From Artemisia argyi (lineage: Eukaryota > Streptophyta > Magnoliopsida > Asterales > Asteraceae), in NCBI GenBank assembly GCA_030686995.1, contig CM060693.1, forward strand, positions 107,810,228-107,874,227: a stretch of DNA of 64,000 nucleotides. Direction: 5' to 3'. Shown piece by piece: positions 34,554 through 45,343 of the stretch (positions are counted from its first letter, which is position 1; the number at the start of each line of letters is the position of its first letter). A program made the position numbers and the translations under genes. The notes below the pieces were generated by a model. That model made no database searches, was not told where the DNA came from, and saw only the letters and a list, made by a program, of their open reading frames with translations.

Positions 34554-35951
34554 TGATGCGTAGGGATTGCACCAGGCTTTACCTCTCGAGGGATCTCGAG
34601 AAGCTTACAACCCCCACCAGGCAGTGTACCTGATCGATGTAGTATAGTATAATGACAAGTACCGGGGGATTGATCGTTCAGCTAGGAATAGTGTCGCTAG
34701 GATTAGAAAACCTAAAGACTAGGTCTAGAGATTAGGGATGATTCTTTTTGTATTTTTATATTTTTATGAAAGCAAATAAAAATCTCGGTTTTGAAGGAGT
34801 TGGGCGGAATTAGTTGCTAGTCAACTAACCCAATACTAAAGATGCAATCAAAATAAAATACTAAAAATGAAAATAAAACTAAATTAAACTAGAGTTGTGA
34901 GCAATATGTGGGAAAATTGTGTTTACTTAGATTTCACTACTCCCTAGATATCTTTTACATGTTAATTACTTATTATAGTTGCGTGGATGACGAGTTGTAT
35001 TCCTTAATACCATTCATGGGGCGGTGTACTTACTTCCCCAATCCTATAAGCGCCTACTTCACTCCTATGTCGAGCCGGCTAAGAAGCTCCTAACATGGGA
35101 TCACTAGAATTTGCTCATGCATTAAATACAACCAATAAAACCTAGTACACATCAGTTCATGTTTCCTAAGACGTTCAAGCATGTTACACAATGGAGATCT
35201 GCCAGTTTTCTTAAGCCTAACAATGAAATCATTCATCCATTACAACCATAAACAAGTAATCAACATATAATTAACATCTAGGTTTCATTACATCTAAGCA
35301 AACACAAGATAGATCTAGCCTAGCATGTCGAAATCAAGACAAGCATAAGATATATTCAAACAACACATAGACATATTGATTGAATTGAAAGAAGACTTAT
35401 CTCAATTGAACATGAAAGGATTCAAGGGGTGAAAACCCTTGAAAATACTGTAAAATACGACCTAGGGTTTACAAAGTTCGGCCCTAGTCTTCTCCACACA
35501 AGTTCCTCTCTTATGAATGAAAAATAGAAAACTATATATAGATTCTGATAGGTGATGGCGTCAAGAACAAAATTCTGACGCCGTCATCTCGCCGCCAAAT
35601 AGTTTCTCGGACTACCTAGATCTGGGTCTGACGCCGTCATGTGTACTCCTTATGCAGGCCGTCACCAAAAATAGTCTTGACGCCCTTGTTGTGACGCCTT
35701 CAGGTTTTCACTAGGTCGTCACGGATTTTACTCTTGACGCCGTCAGATACTGTTCTCAGCATGGAAAATTAAGTCTTTGCCGTTTTCTTCACTTTTATGC
35801 TCCAAAAACGTCTGATTTGCTTCCTTTTCTAGAATTCACTCCCAAAGTACCTAAAATCACAAAAGGAACGATTTAGGGCAATATTTGATCAAATAAATTC
35901 AATTCCGGGCTTAAATGACCCCCTAAAAGTGGTTTATTTTTCGCCTCATCA
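34554..35951 (-). repeat. 3' LTR of the Gypsy-type element
   Basis: 1398 bp. In minus sense, U3 contains TGACGCCGTCA palindromes at 35576-35586, 35629-35639 and 35735-35745, plus variants at 35553, 35678 and 35692, and then a TATATATA box at 35540-35533. Compared with the other LTR it has an extra ~24-bp segment near 35035 and lacks a ~30-bp duplication. Confidence 0.93.
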
Positions 35952-36412
35952 TATACCCTTACACTTGAGATTTGCTTGTCCTCAAGCAAATGCGCTTTTA
36001 TTCTAGTCAAAATACAAGCTAGGGGTCATTTAACACTAATATAAAAGTAATTACAACAAATAATCGTTCCACTAAAGACCAAAGACAAGCACGGTGGTCA
36101 TACACTAGCACCTCACAAATAGTGTTTAGATACTCACATCTCTCGGGTGTAATAAAGTAATATCACAATATGGAAATGGAAAACATCTCTCACTACCTGT
36201 CATAGCAAAATAGATTACCATAGGCTTGGGAAAGGATCAAACCTCCACCACATGGCGTAAGCACCTAGGATAAACTATCAAAGAGGTCTTTTTAAAGGGT
36301 TGTAACGTTAGGTGTAGGGATATGGAATACACGGTTTTGTTGGATATAGGCAGTCTTTACTGGTGGCGAGTTAACAATCTTGGTTAATTACATGTACAAT
36401 ATGACGTTGCTA

Positions 36413-36463
<51 letters not shown>

Positions 36464-36673
36464 TGCATACACTCTTACCCTACCATCCAAAATAATACAT
36501 CATAGGGAATGAATATTCCCCTTACACTTGAATTTTTACATACTTTGCAATAAACTAATCTAACGACTCGAATCAAAATAATCAAAACACTTGGAGTACT
36601 TTTAAGATTAACGCACATATGGGGGTAATAATGTGATGTTCTTCCCCATTACTCCATAAAATAAGTACTTTAC
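35952..36673 (-). other. Gypsy 3' UTR and polypurine tract, with T46 tract
   Basis: Next to the LTR the minus strand reads …GCTTGAGGACAAGCAAATCT…AAGTGTAAGGGTATA, the usual 3' context of Athila/Tat elements. A T46 homopolymer spans 36417-36462. The Copia element interrupts this region at 36674; its target duplication TTTAC is at 36669-36673. No gene was seen. Confidence 0.7.
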
Positions 36674-37025
36674 TGTTAGGTCACCATTTTGTAAACACAA
36701 GTATAAGAATGGTAGAAATGAGATGAGAATGAGAATGGGATGATTATATGATAAAGAGAAATGTAAGAACAATAGTTTCCTTAAGAAATCAAATAACCAA
36801 CCAAGTATTACATAGACCTAAGCATACTATATATAGGGAAGGAGCTAGGGCAACACTCCCTCTCCTTCCTTTCTCCAAATCGTGTGGGCTTTCAAGCCCA
36901 TGGGCCACATACCTTAAGTCTAGTAAACTTGTAACATTTCATAAGTGTAAGAAAATAATAACTTAAGCAACCTATTATTACAAATGACCGAGACTTGATA
37001 AAATAGTAAAACTTTGGTTCCAACA
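36674..37025 (-). repeat. 3' LTR of the Copia element
   Basis: 352 bp, minus-strand TATA box TATATATA at 36835-36828. It differs from the 5' LTR at two sites (AGAATGAGAATG versus AGAATGTGAATG, and CGTGTGGGC versus CGTGTAGGC). Confidence 0.97.
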
Positions 37026-37038
37026 ATCTCCCCCTAAG
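37026..37038 (-). promoter_or_regulatory. Polypurine tract of the Copia element
   Basis: The minus strand reads CCTTAGGGGGAGAT immediately before the 3' LTR start TGTTGG, as expected for the plus-strand primer. Confidence 0.85.
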
Positions 37039-39315
37039 GGTCGGTCATCATGGTTGCTTGACGTCTTCGTCTTAATCTTTGACTTTCATAGCTTTAGACG
37101 TCTTCAGAAATGATTAGAATAATAATGGATATACTTTGCTCTTTGTCTATGTTCTTTGATGAAGTTGTAGTGATTATGTTATGAAGTAATCTGCCGTTCG
37201 TCACTCCTGCGTCTGTGGTGGTTGAGCTCCATTCCAACATACTCATACATCTTTGGACTTAGACTTTAACGTACAAGAAGTTCCTTTACATGCATTGAGA
37301 TCTTTGTCTTTATACTTTGTAGATTCTTCTTATTGGTGTAGAATCTTTCTTTGAACTTTGTGTTGCTAAGATCTTTGGGGGAGCTTTCTTTGACTTCAAG
37401 ATGTATGTATGAGCATGTTGGAATCTACCATCATGGAAGTGAGGTACCTGCGAGTAAACAGTTAGCAATAAAACAACCGGTACTTACGGATAAGGAATTA
37501 GAGCTCATCAACAGCATATTGTGAAGATTCCTTCTAATCCTTATCCAGGCCGTTCCCATATCAGATACTCCCGAAGGAGCTTACGAGACCTACTGAGTAG
37601 CTCAATGACTGGGTGAGTCGCTGGGGATCACTCCACGACTGTAGACCGTAATGGAACCACCGCAAACACTAAGCGTAACCCTTGTGGGGTTACCGAAGTG
37701 ACCTGCTGTCAGGGCTGTTTGATGTTGACCCTGGCAGGATTTCCGTTCAATCATTGAGAAATACATATGTAATCCTCTCATATACGTTCTCGGCAGATTT
37801 CTAAGATCTGCGAAGGACATGATAGTTTACAACTAATGCCCATTGATGTAGAACACCAGTTGTAGAAATACTAAGTGTTCCTAAGAGATCTTTGATGTAT
37901 CTCAAGGCTCTAGACTCTATAAGTGCACACCTAGGTTTCCTATGCGGAGACTGAGGAGGTGTCTCCTGCTTCAATATCAACCGTCTCTAAGAGATAGGTC
38001 GATAGGTTACGCGGGTTTCCCGTGAGAATGAAACAAGTCCTTTTAAGAGAACTTGAGTGGTTAAGAAGGTTTAGTGCATTACGTCACTGGGTCCATGACG
38101 ACTTTGTCTTCAATACCGGTGTTGTCTTTTGCAACAACCAGTAGCATACGTATTGAACCCGGTGTCTGCCCTAAGGTTGAACATATGGAGGGCTATTTCT
38201 TTTCACCATTTTCTTTACTTTTCTTTTTAATTCTTCAACTCCTTCTTTCCCTTTCATTCATTTATCCTTTTTTAGTATCATACCTAAGGACTTCTAATTC
38301 TAACTATGGGAGATGTCCTTGGGTAGATCCCTCCGGCTCTGGCGGATCATAGGACAGATATTCCTATCTTAATCACCTTATAACTCCGATAGTAGCCAAG
38401 AAACCTTTGATTGAAAAATCTCTCAAAGTGTTTGTGATAATCAAATATTTTGGTTAACACTTTGAGAGTTTTGTGTACACTTTTGAAGGGCTCCCCCTGC
38501 ACATGTGCTCATAAGTATTTAATAAATTTGCACATGCGGGAGGAGCGAGCACTTTTGAATTGATCCACTTTCCATGAACAAGACCGATTCGAGACACGCT
38601 TACATCGCTAGTTAGACTAGCTTGAAGTTATTACCCGGCCTGGTCAAGTCCACAGAAAGTTTCTCGAAACGGTACATTTCTACTAAGACTAATCCTTTTC
38701 GAGACACGCTTACGTGGTTAGTTAAAGAGATACATTGTCAGCTTTTAGGTGACAACTAGCTCTAGTAACTAACTTGATGTTATTACCCGTCGAGGATAAG
38801 TCCTTTCGATATTACTAACTTGTATTATTTCGTCAATTCCTGGGTGAATCTGAGTCTAGCTCGCATGAGATGTGACATTTCAGCAACTTTTAATATTCAT
38901 ATTTTAATCACTTTCCTTTTCTCCCCCTCAAAAATAGCATATGAGATGTTGTTTTTGACAAACATTTGATTAAAATATGCTTTTTGAGTCTTATGGGGAG
39001 ATTCACCAAGAACTTTTGATTTAGAGCAAAGTATTTTGTTTTGACAAGTGCTCCCCCTCAACAAGTGATTAGGTCTTATTGAGGTGAAATACTTGTCCTT
39101 TTGAGCAGAATTATGAATAAATCATAAATGTTTGATTAATTCTACTCAAAAGTAAGAAGCCTTCGCTCCTTATATTAAGGATTGAGGCACTGATGCGTAC
39201 CTCAGGGTCCTTTCTTTACAAGATCGGGTTGTGCACTGAAATGCGTGCACAAGCCATTGTGAAATTCAATCAAATGAAACAAATGATATTGAAAATAATT
39301 ACCAAATGTACCATG
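37039..39315 (-). other. 3' untranslated region of the Copia element with repeated PPT-like motifs
   Basis: 2.3 kb between the extra ORF and the PPT. It contains further GAGGGGGAG-type motifs on the minus strand at 39059-39051 and 38939-38931, and an AGGGGGAG variant at 38498-38491. The segment around 39041-39110 resembles the one just downstream of pol (45165-45224): both have CAAGTAT…TTCAC…GTTGAGGGGGAG in minus sense. No coding sequence was supported; the short frames here lack domains. Confidence 0.7.
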
Positions 39316-42300
39316 TTAATCTTCGGCAGGAAGTGGAGCGTCAAAGTCAGTAAACTTGGGTTCTGGTCTTTCGAAGTTTCTGACAGGAAACGATGGTCTG
39401 GCACCGATATAGCTTTCCAGTCTTCTGATCTGTTCCCGTCGAAATAACCTTTCTTCAATCTTTAAGACAAAGTTACGAACTTGTCTTCTGGAGCTGGATT
39501 TCCATCTAGGTTGTTCCCCCTTTGCTATCTTACGGCGATCATCGTTCAACCTTTTGACAAGCCCATCACGAACAGACTTGAGTGTAACATCACAGAATTT
39601 GTGTATCTCATCGAACCTCATGAAAATTTGTAGCTTTTTGCTGTTGATGTAGGTGAAGCCAAAAGGTTCTTGGTTGAGAGTAAACTGTGGTGTTTGATAG
39701 ATACCATCAAAGTAGAATTGTGGCTTTGTCAAATTTATCTTCTGTTGGTAACTTTCCACTCCAAGCTGAAGATCTTCCACTCTTTCTTGAACAATCAGTC
39801 GTCGGATGTAAAGAAGTAGTGATGCCATGAAGTTGTATTGTACGTCTCTATCGAATCCGCGCATTCTACTTTGAACCTTTTCAAGATACATATCTTCTAT
39901 GTCATTGAGATTAAGGTTGGGAAAGTCGGCTTCGGAGAACTTGTACTTGTTTTCATCTTGTCGTTTAACAACAATTTCACGCATGAATAAGTAGTTAAAC
40001 CGTTTCGACTGTTGAATCTCCAAGATAGCGATGATCTTTGATTTCTGCTTCACATTTTCCAATGATGTCTCTCCTAATCTGCTTGTATAACCGAGACAAC
40101 GACGATCTGGCCAATGTTGAATTCCGTGTAGAGCATCTCTGTCGTAAGCTACGATGGAGTTGCTGAAAATACAAGTGGTTTCTTCAATGGCTGGAATTTC
40201 GTATCTAGCGGCTGGTACTGAGATTGTGAGTGAGGAAGCATATTTCTTCTTGGATGTCTCCTGAGTGAGCTGGATGTTACGAAGATCTTTGTTGAAGAAG
40301 AAGCTGTAAGGTATCTTGGGTTTGTCTAGAAATCCTTTCAAAGGTAATGGTTTGGTCCAGTCAGTGAAGTAAGGTTTTTCATGATTCTTGGAACTGAGAT
40401 CGATATTCACTTCTGGATTTAGCCAGTCAAAGTCGGCAGACATTGCACTAGCTATATTCTGCATATGATATTCGTATTCTACTTTGTTTCCAGATCTTTT
40501 CTTGAGGAATTCTTGTGCATCCCTATTGATTCTTCTGAGCTCTGCCTTTGTGAGTTTGTCGATCTGAAGATCCTTCATAATGACTTGGGTAAACTGTAGA
40601 GTGTTACCAGGAAGTGGTTCTTCTTCTTCGAGAGGAGGTTGAGCTTGAACCATTTCCGTCAGCCAATCATTCTGAGGAGTGTCATCATTGTCGAGCCATG
40701 AATGACGACTTTTCTTCTTTGATTTCTTTGACTTGGATGTAGCATCTTTGTCTTTAGCCTTGGATGGTGATGATGGTCCAGCATGAGAATCAGGAATAGG
40801 TGGAGCACGATAATCCGTGTCAGGTTGACCCTGGTAGTCATCTGTAGGTTCCATGAATGTTTCCTCTTCGTCAGTTTGACCTTGACCCGTAGTTGAGGGT
40901 TGTTGTTGATTTCCAGGAGAAGTGGAGTCCTTATGTGGTTGTAGAGAGGATGAAGGACCTGTTCCAGACTTAGGTTTCTTGCCTTTGGAGTTTGGGTCAG
41001 GATCGTCATCTTTTCTTGTCCTTTTCCGGGTTCCAGCAGCATCTTTGCATGACTCTTTTGACATGTAAGCCACCATAGCATCATACAGGGCTTTTTCTTC
41101 AGCTGTCTGTGTGGTTTTGGTGGCAATGTTGTCGAAGAGTTTGACAAGCATGTCATTGAAGGACAATTCTGGGACGGTTGGAGCCACAGTAGACGATTTT
41201 GCGGTGTGAAGCGTGAATGGTGTAGTAGACAACATTTTCCTCGTAACACTTCTGATTCTGCGATCCAAGTTGTCCTTGATTGGTTCAAGAAGTTTTGCAA
41301 CTTCAGGAGTGATCATATCAACCAGATTCTCAGTTAGAAAATCATGAGTTGCAGTTCTGATAACTCCTGTGTAATCAGAGTACAAGAACTTGTCGATCAG
41401 CTGCTTTGACTCTTGGAAGTCCTCAACTTGTCTGGTGAGACTTGTAACCATGTCGGTGAGTTTGTTGACTTGCTCCTGAAGATCAACTGGTGGTTTCGGT
41501 TCATTGATTGAATGTTGTTTAGATGCGGTTTCTGAAGGTGTGGGAGATGAATGCTCAGGTGATGATTCGGACGATGACTCGTTGTGAGAGTCTGAAGAAG
41601 AAGCAGGAGGAGTTGGATCCTTTGGTGGAGAGTCTTGAGGAGGTGGAGGTTGTGCTGAGGAAGTTTGCTGAGAAGATGACTTAAGAAATATGTTGGTGTC
41701 GAATGCGTTCTTCTCTTCGTTTTCCTTTCTGCGACGTTCCTCTGCTTCTCGTGCAAGAAACTCTGGAGTAATGAGATATTCATGTTCCTGATCCGTAGCT
41801 ATGTTCTCTTGACCGCCAACATTCTCCTCTATAGTTGCAGTCTCTGTCATAATGACATCGTCTGTTTTGTCTGTATCTTTAACGGTGTCATCAGGCTGTG
41901 GAGCTGATTCTATCGTGGTGGATACAACGGGAGGAATCATGCTGCTTGTAGCTCCTACATGTTCAGACTGATTAATAGGTGGTGGAGTTAAAGGTTGAGA
42001 CATGAGTCGGCTTTCGAGAGTTGCTTTCCTTTGTTCTTTCCTAAGCTGCTTTTCTTCAGCTCTGGTGTCGACAACTATACTCTTCAGTTTGCGTTTATCA
42101 ACCAAAGGTTCAACGATTGGTTCGTCTTCATCATCATTAGGCTCATTAATAGTGATCCCTTTTCTTTTCCTTGTCTCTTCTTCATATGTTTCAAGACTTT
42201 GTTGTACGGCGATCTCTGTTGCAGGAAATGCTTCATCAGGTGCTCGGTATCTCAGTTCATAGTCTGGTTCTTCTTCTTCAGATTCTGTATCGAACTCGGA

Positions 42301-43452
42301 TTCGGTGTCAGAAGGTGGAGGTGTAGGTTCATCCCGAATAAAGTACTCAGGAGTTGCCTTCTTCTTCTTTGGTTTAGACTTGGGTGTTGGTTTAGGCTTG
42401 GCAGAAGACTTGGGTTTAACAGATGGTTGAGTCTTGGGAGCAGCCTTAGATCTAGTATGTGGTGAGGCAGTGGTGCTGGTAGTACTCCCAGACTTTACAC
42501 CTCCTTTGCTTCGAGTCTTTATTGTTGCTTCTTCCTGTACCCCTTTGTAAACGTTATCATACAGCTTGTAGTTCAGACTCTTCTTGATTTTATCATTAAG
42601 AAGGTATTCGGGAAGCCTCATTCCTTTGATCTTGGTTGAGGAAGTGGTCATCTTGATAAATGAGGTGGTGAAGTCGTCCTCAAAGAGGTGCTTCGGCTCA
42701 TTAGGATCAGCCATCCTCTTGATGAATTCTGGAGAGTTTTTGCAGAGATGTTCTATGAGAAGCTTAGCGAATCTTGTGAATGGTATCATAGTCTTCACAC
42801 GTTCAGTCTGAATACTGTGGACGATATCATTCATGATAGGAACTGCAAAGTCAATTGGTGTCAGAGTCACCATTCCCCAGAATGTTTGCAGGTGTTCGAG
42901 CCTTGGATGTTCATGACCACTTTTCCTTACAGATATAGATCTTACCACCAACAGACAGAATGTTCTCCAAGGCTGAGGGATATACTTGGCATTAAATTGG
43001 GAAAGCTTGACTAGCGGTACATCATCATCAACCTCATATCCTAATTCAATGAAGAAGTCAAGAAGATCCAGGTCAGGTAGTATAGGAGCAAATTCGTTGT
43101 CAGTTTGTGGCATGAGAAGGGCGGTTCGAAGAACATCATGATCTACAGTGTATTCTTGGCTATCCAATGTGACAGTGAAAGACTCATCATCCAAGTTAGC
43201 CTGAGCAGTAAGCCAGAATTGATGAAGGTAGAACAGCGGAACTGAAGTAGAACAGGTGAGTAAAGGTTTGCATGGATGTGCAAGTAGGATATCTTTCACA
43301 ATCATGCACGATTTCTCTGTGATTTTCAATTTGTTGAAGTCCACTCGGGGATTGTTATTGCCAATCGTGACATTGTAGTTTTCGGGAGTGATGTCATCCA
43401 AGGTGAGCAGTGGAAGACTTTGTTCAGTGACGTTCTCATTGTGTTCAGCCAT
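39316..43452 (-). CDS. Extra ORF downstream of Copia pol, 1378 codons, function unknown
   Basis: Open from ATG 43452 (MAEHNENV) to the stop at 39316; the frame also extends 19 codons further upstream. Residues 1-305 look globular and include FYLHQFW (74-80) and HLQTFWGM (187-194). Residues 320-700 are Ser/Pro/Glu/Lys-rich, with a basic patch (KPKKKKA) and a short coiled coil (VNKLTDMVTSLTRQVEDF). The last ~370 residues are again globular, including DFPNLNLNDIEDMYLEKVQS and VEDLQLGVESYQ. I remember similar blocks in many Asteraceae hypothetical proteins linked to Copia elements. The position matches the envelope-like gene of Sireviruses, but I see no signal peptide or transmembrane helix, so envelope is not claimed. 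Keeping 1378 codons open in an element with broken gag suggests recent function. Confidence 0.75.
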   Translation of the reverse strand: MAEHNENVTEQSLPLLTLDDITPENYNVTIGNNNPRVDFNKLKITEKSCMIVKDILLAHPCKPLLTCSTSVPLFYLHQFWLTAQANLDDESFTVTLDSQEYTVDHDVLRTALLMPQTDNEFAPILPDLDLLDFFIELGYEVDDDVPLVKLSQFNAKYIPQPWRTFCLLVVRSISVRKSGHEHPRLEHLQTFWGMVTLTPIDFAVPIMNDIVHSIQTERVKTMIPFTRFAKLLIEHLCKNSPEFIKRMADPNEPKHLFEDDFTTSFIKMTTSSTKIKGMRLPEYLLNDKIKKSLNYKLYDNVYKGVQEEATIKTRSKGGVKSGSTTSTTASPHTRSKAAPKTQPSVKPKSSAKPKPTPKSKPKKKKATPEYFIRDEPTPPPSDTESEFDTESEEEEPDYELRYRAPDEAFPATEIAVQQSLETYEEETRKRKGITINEPNDDEDEPIVEPLVDKRKLKSIVVDTRAEEKQLRKEQRKATLESRLMSQPLTPPPINQSEHVGATSSMIPPVVSTTIESAPQPDDTVKDTDKTDDVIMTETATIEENVGGQENIATDQEHEYLITPEFLAREAEERRRKENEEKNAFDTNIFLKSSSQQTSSAQPPPPQDSPPKDPTPPASSSDSHNESSSESSPEHSSPTPSETASKQHSINEPKPPVDLQEQVNKLTDMVTSLTRQVEDFQESKQLIDKFLYSDYTGVIRTATHDFLTENLVDMITPEVAKLLEPIKDNLDRRIRSVTRKMLSTTPFTLHTAKSSTVAPTVPELSFNDMLVKLFDNIATKTTQTAEEKALYDAMVAYMSKESCKDAAGTRKRTRKDDDPDPNSKGKKPKSGTGPSSSLQPHKDSTSPGNQQQPSTTGQGQTDEEETFMEPTDDYQGQPDTDYRAPPIPDSHAGPSSPSKAKDKDATSKSKKSKKKSRHSWLDNDDTPQNDWLTEMVQAQPPLEEEEPLPGNTLQFTQVIMKDLQIDKLTKAELRRINRDAQEFLKKRSGNKVEYEYHMQNIASAMSADFDWLNPEVNIDLSSKNHEKPYFTDWTKPLPLKGFLDKPKIPYSFFFNKDLRNIQLTQETSKKKYASSLTISVPAARYEIPAIEETTCIFSNSIVAYDRDALHGIQHWPDRRCLGYTSRLGETSLENVKQKSKIIAILEIQQSKRFNYLFMREIVVKRQDENKYKFSEADFPNLNLNDIEDMYLEKVQSRMRGFDRDVQYNFMASLLLYIRRLIVQERVEDLQLGVESYQQKINLTKPQFYFDGIYQTPQFTLNQEPFGFTYINSKKLQIFMRFDEIHKFCDVTLKSVRDGLVKRLNDDRRKIAKGEQPRWKSSSRRQVRNFVLKIEERLFRREQIRRLESYIGARPSFPVRNFERPEPKFTDFDAPLPAED

Positions 43453-45219
43453 GTTTATCTGAAAAGCATTATCATAAACCAAACATCCAAATTTGTTACG
43501 TGTTAGCACAGTTTTGAGTTTGGATACAGATATCTACTTGAGACAGTTAAGCACAGATGTGTCATTTTGTTATGAGTGAAGAGTCACATAATGCATACTT
43601 GAAGAGTCATAATACATTTAGAATCCCGAAATCAACTATACAATTCAATGACTCGCAAATAAGCACAATTGATATACACAATTCGTAGTTATTTCACATT
43701 ACACAACAACAATGAATCACAACAAGATTACACGGATATTACATGACAAGGCCAAAACAAGATTTCGAAAAAAATATCATAAACCTTTTATCGCAAACTT
43801 GAGTTGAGAAAAGATTTCGAAAAATGTTACAAGGAAATTTTATCGAGAAAGTAACTTCTCGAAAAAAATCCTTATGAGTAAAGTTTATCGAGATCTTTCC
43901 TTTGTCAAGAATTTGCGAAAAGTTTAAGTTTTCGAAAAACATCATTTTCGATAAAACTTTTCGAGAACCTGGTGATTTCGACAAATAGAGTTCAAAAAGT
44001 GATTTCGAAAAGATAATTTCGAAAAAACTGAGGTTGAACAACTTTTATCGAAAACATAAGTTTCTCGATAAGTTTTTCAAAGATTGCGATAATTCTTGAT
44101 TTTCTCGAAAAAAATTCTTATACATGAATCAAATCGATTTTTTCTTGAAGTTACACGTACGTTTCTTTAGCAAAGAACTTTTCCAATGATTCAGGCTTGT
44201 CATTAAGATAGATAAACACCACTTAGATAAAATCACTAGCCTCGATAACAAAGATTTCGATAAATGCTAAGAACAAGTTCTCGATAATGACACAACTTTG
44301 AGTCAAATGAGTATCATTGAATCAAGCATATCACAAGTACATGTAGTAAGCACATAATGACAGTATTCATCACATAAGACTCAGTTAGATCGACATTATC
44401 AAAGAACGAGGCATACTAGCTTATCGAGAACCAAGTTTCAATGGTGTAAATCATCAAAGATATGTCAAACATGTATCCAAGTAGTCACAGAAGCATATCC
44501 CACCAATAAAACAAAGCAAACAAACACAGAATCTTATAAATCCTAATCGACCCAATATCAAGATTTCGAGAATCAAGCAAACATGAATGGAATTGAGATA
44601 AAATGATATAGTTAGTTTAGTGACACTAAATGTAACAAAACCCTATCAAGAAATCAGTTACCAAACCATGATTTTGCAGATTTCGAAATCGCTAAACCCT
44701 AGATATCGAAATCGATTTTGCAAGAAATTTAGCCGTTGGATTTGCAATTAAACGAAAACCTATGTTTGTAATGCCCTAAAGATTACTTAGGAACTTACAA
44801 TTAGATGATCAAACTCGTGGATATCTTGAATGAATAAGGGCCGTAGGTTTGATAAAAGGGTTTAAGGGGTTTTGACTATTGTGGTGTGTGTGTTATACGG
44901 TTTGTTTGTTTTATTATTTTTGAAATTTTAAGTTTTGTCACTTTAGGTCCCTTAACTTAATTTGATATACCTACTTGAGTCCTAAAGTTATGACAAACTT
45001 GTGTAACATCGAGACATACATCCGTTAATCCTAACTTATGAAGTCCTTACTAAGAGATGAGACAAAGGAATGTTTAAAGAACGTCCACACACTCCGAAGT
45101 ACCGTAAAATACGAGAAACATGCAAGTATACCAATTAAAAAATTGGCAAAAGATTTAAGCGTGACTCCCCCTCAACACTTGTAAAGTAAGAACAAAGTGT
45201 TGAAGTGAAGCGATATACT

Positions 45220-45251
<32 letters not shown>

Positions 45252-45343
45252 GAAATAAAATGTGAAAAATCTTTTTGTGTTTTGATTGATTTATAGTTAA
45301 GAAGAAAAAAATATTATACAAAGATAGTTATGATGTTTGACGA
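43453..45343 (-). other. Spacer between pol and the extra ORF, with TTTCGAAA cluster, A26 tract and PPT-like motif
   Basis: In minus sense after the pol stop come an A26 tract (45249-45224), a TTGAGGGGGAG motif (45173-45165) and then roughly 25 copies of short motifs of the TTTCGAAA, TATCGA(A/G)AA, TTGCGA(A/T)A and CTCGATAA type, densest at 44290-43737. The same motif set fills the leader upstream of gag (53233-54091), so the spacer looks like a second leader, for the extra ORF. Confidence 0.75.

Noticed and set aside
39193..43014. Plus-strand and alternate-frame ORFs inside 39-43 kb
   Set aside because: Shadows of the 1378-codon minus-strand ORF; composition follows its low-complexity region.
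39316..43452. Retroviral envelope glycoprotein
   Set aside because: Position fits envelope-like genes of Sireviruses, but no signal peptide, transmembrane segment or glycoprotein-like pattern was seen.
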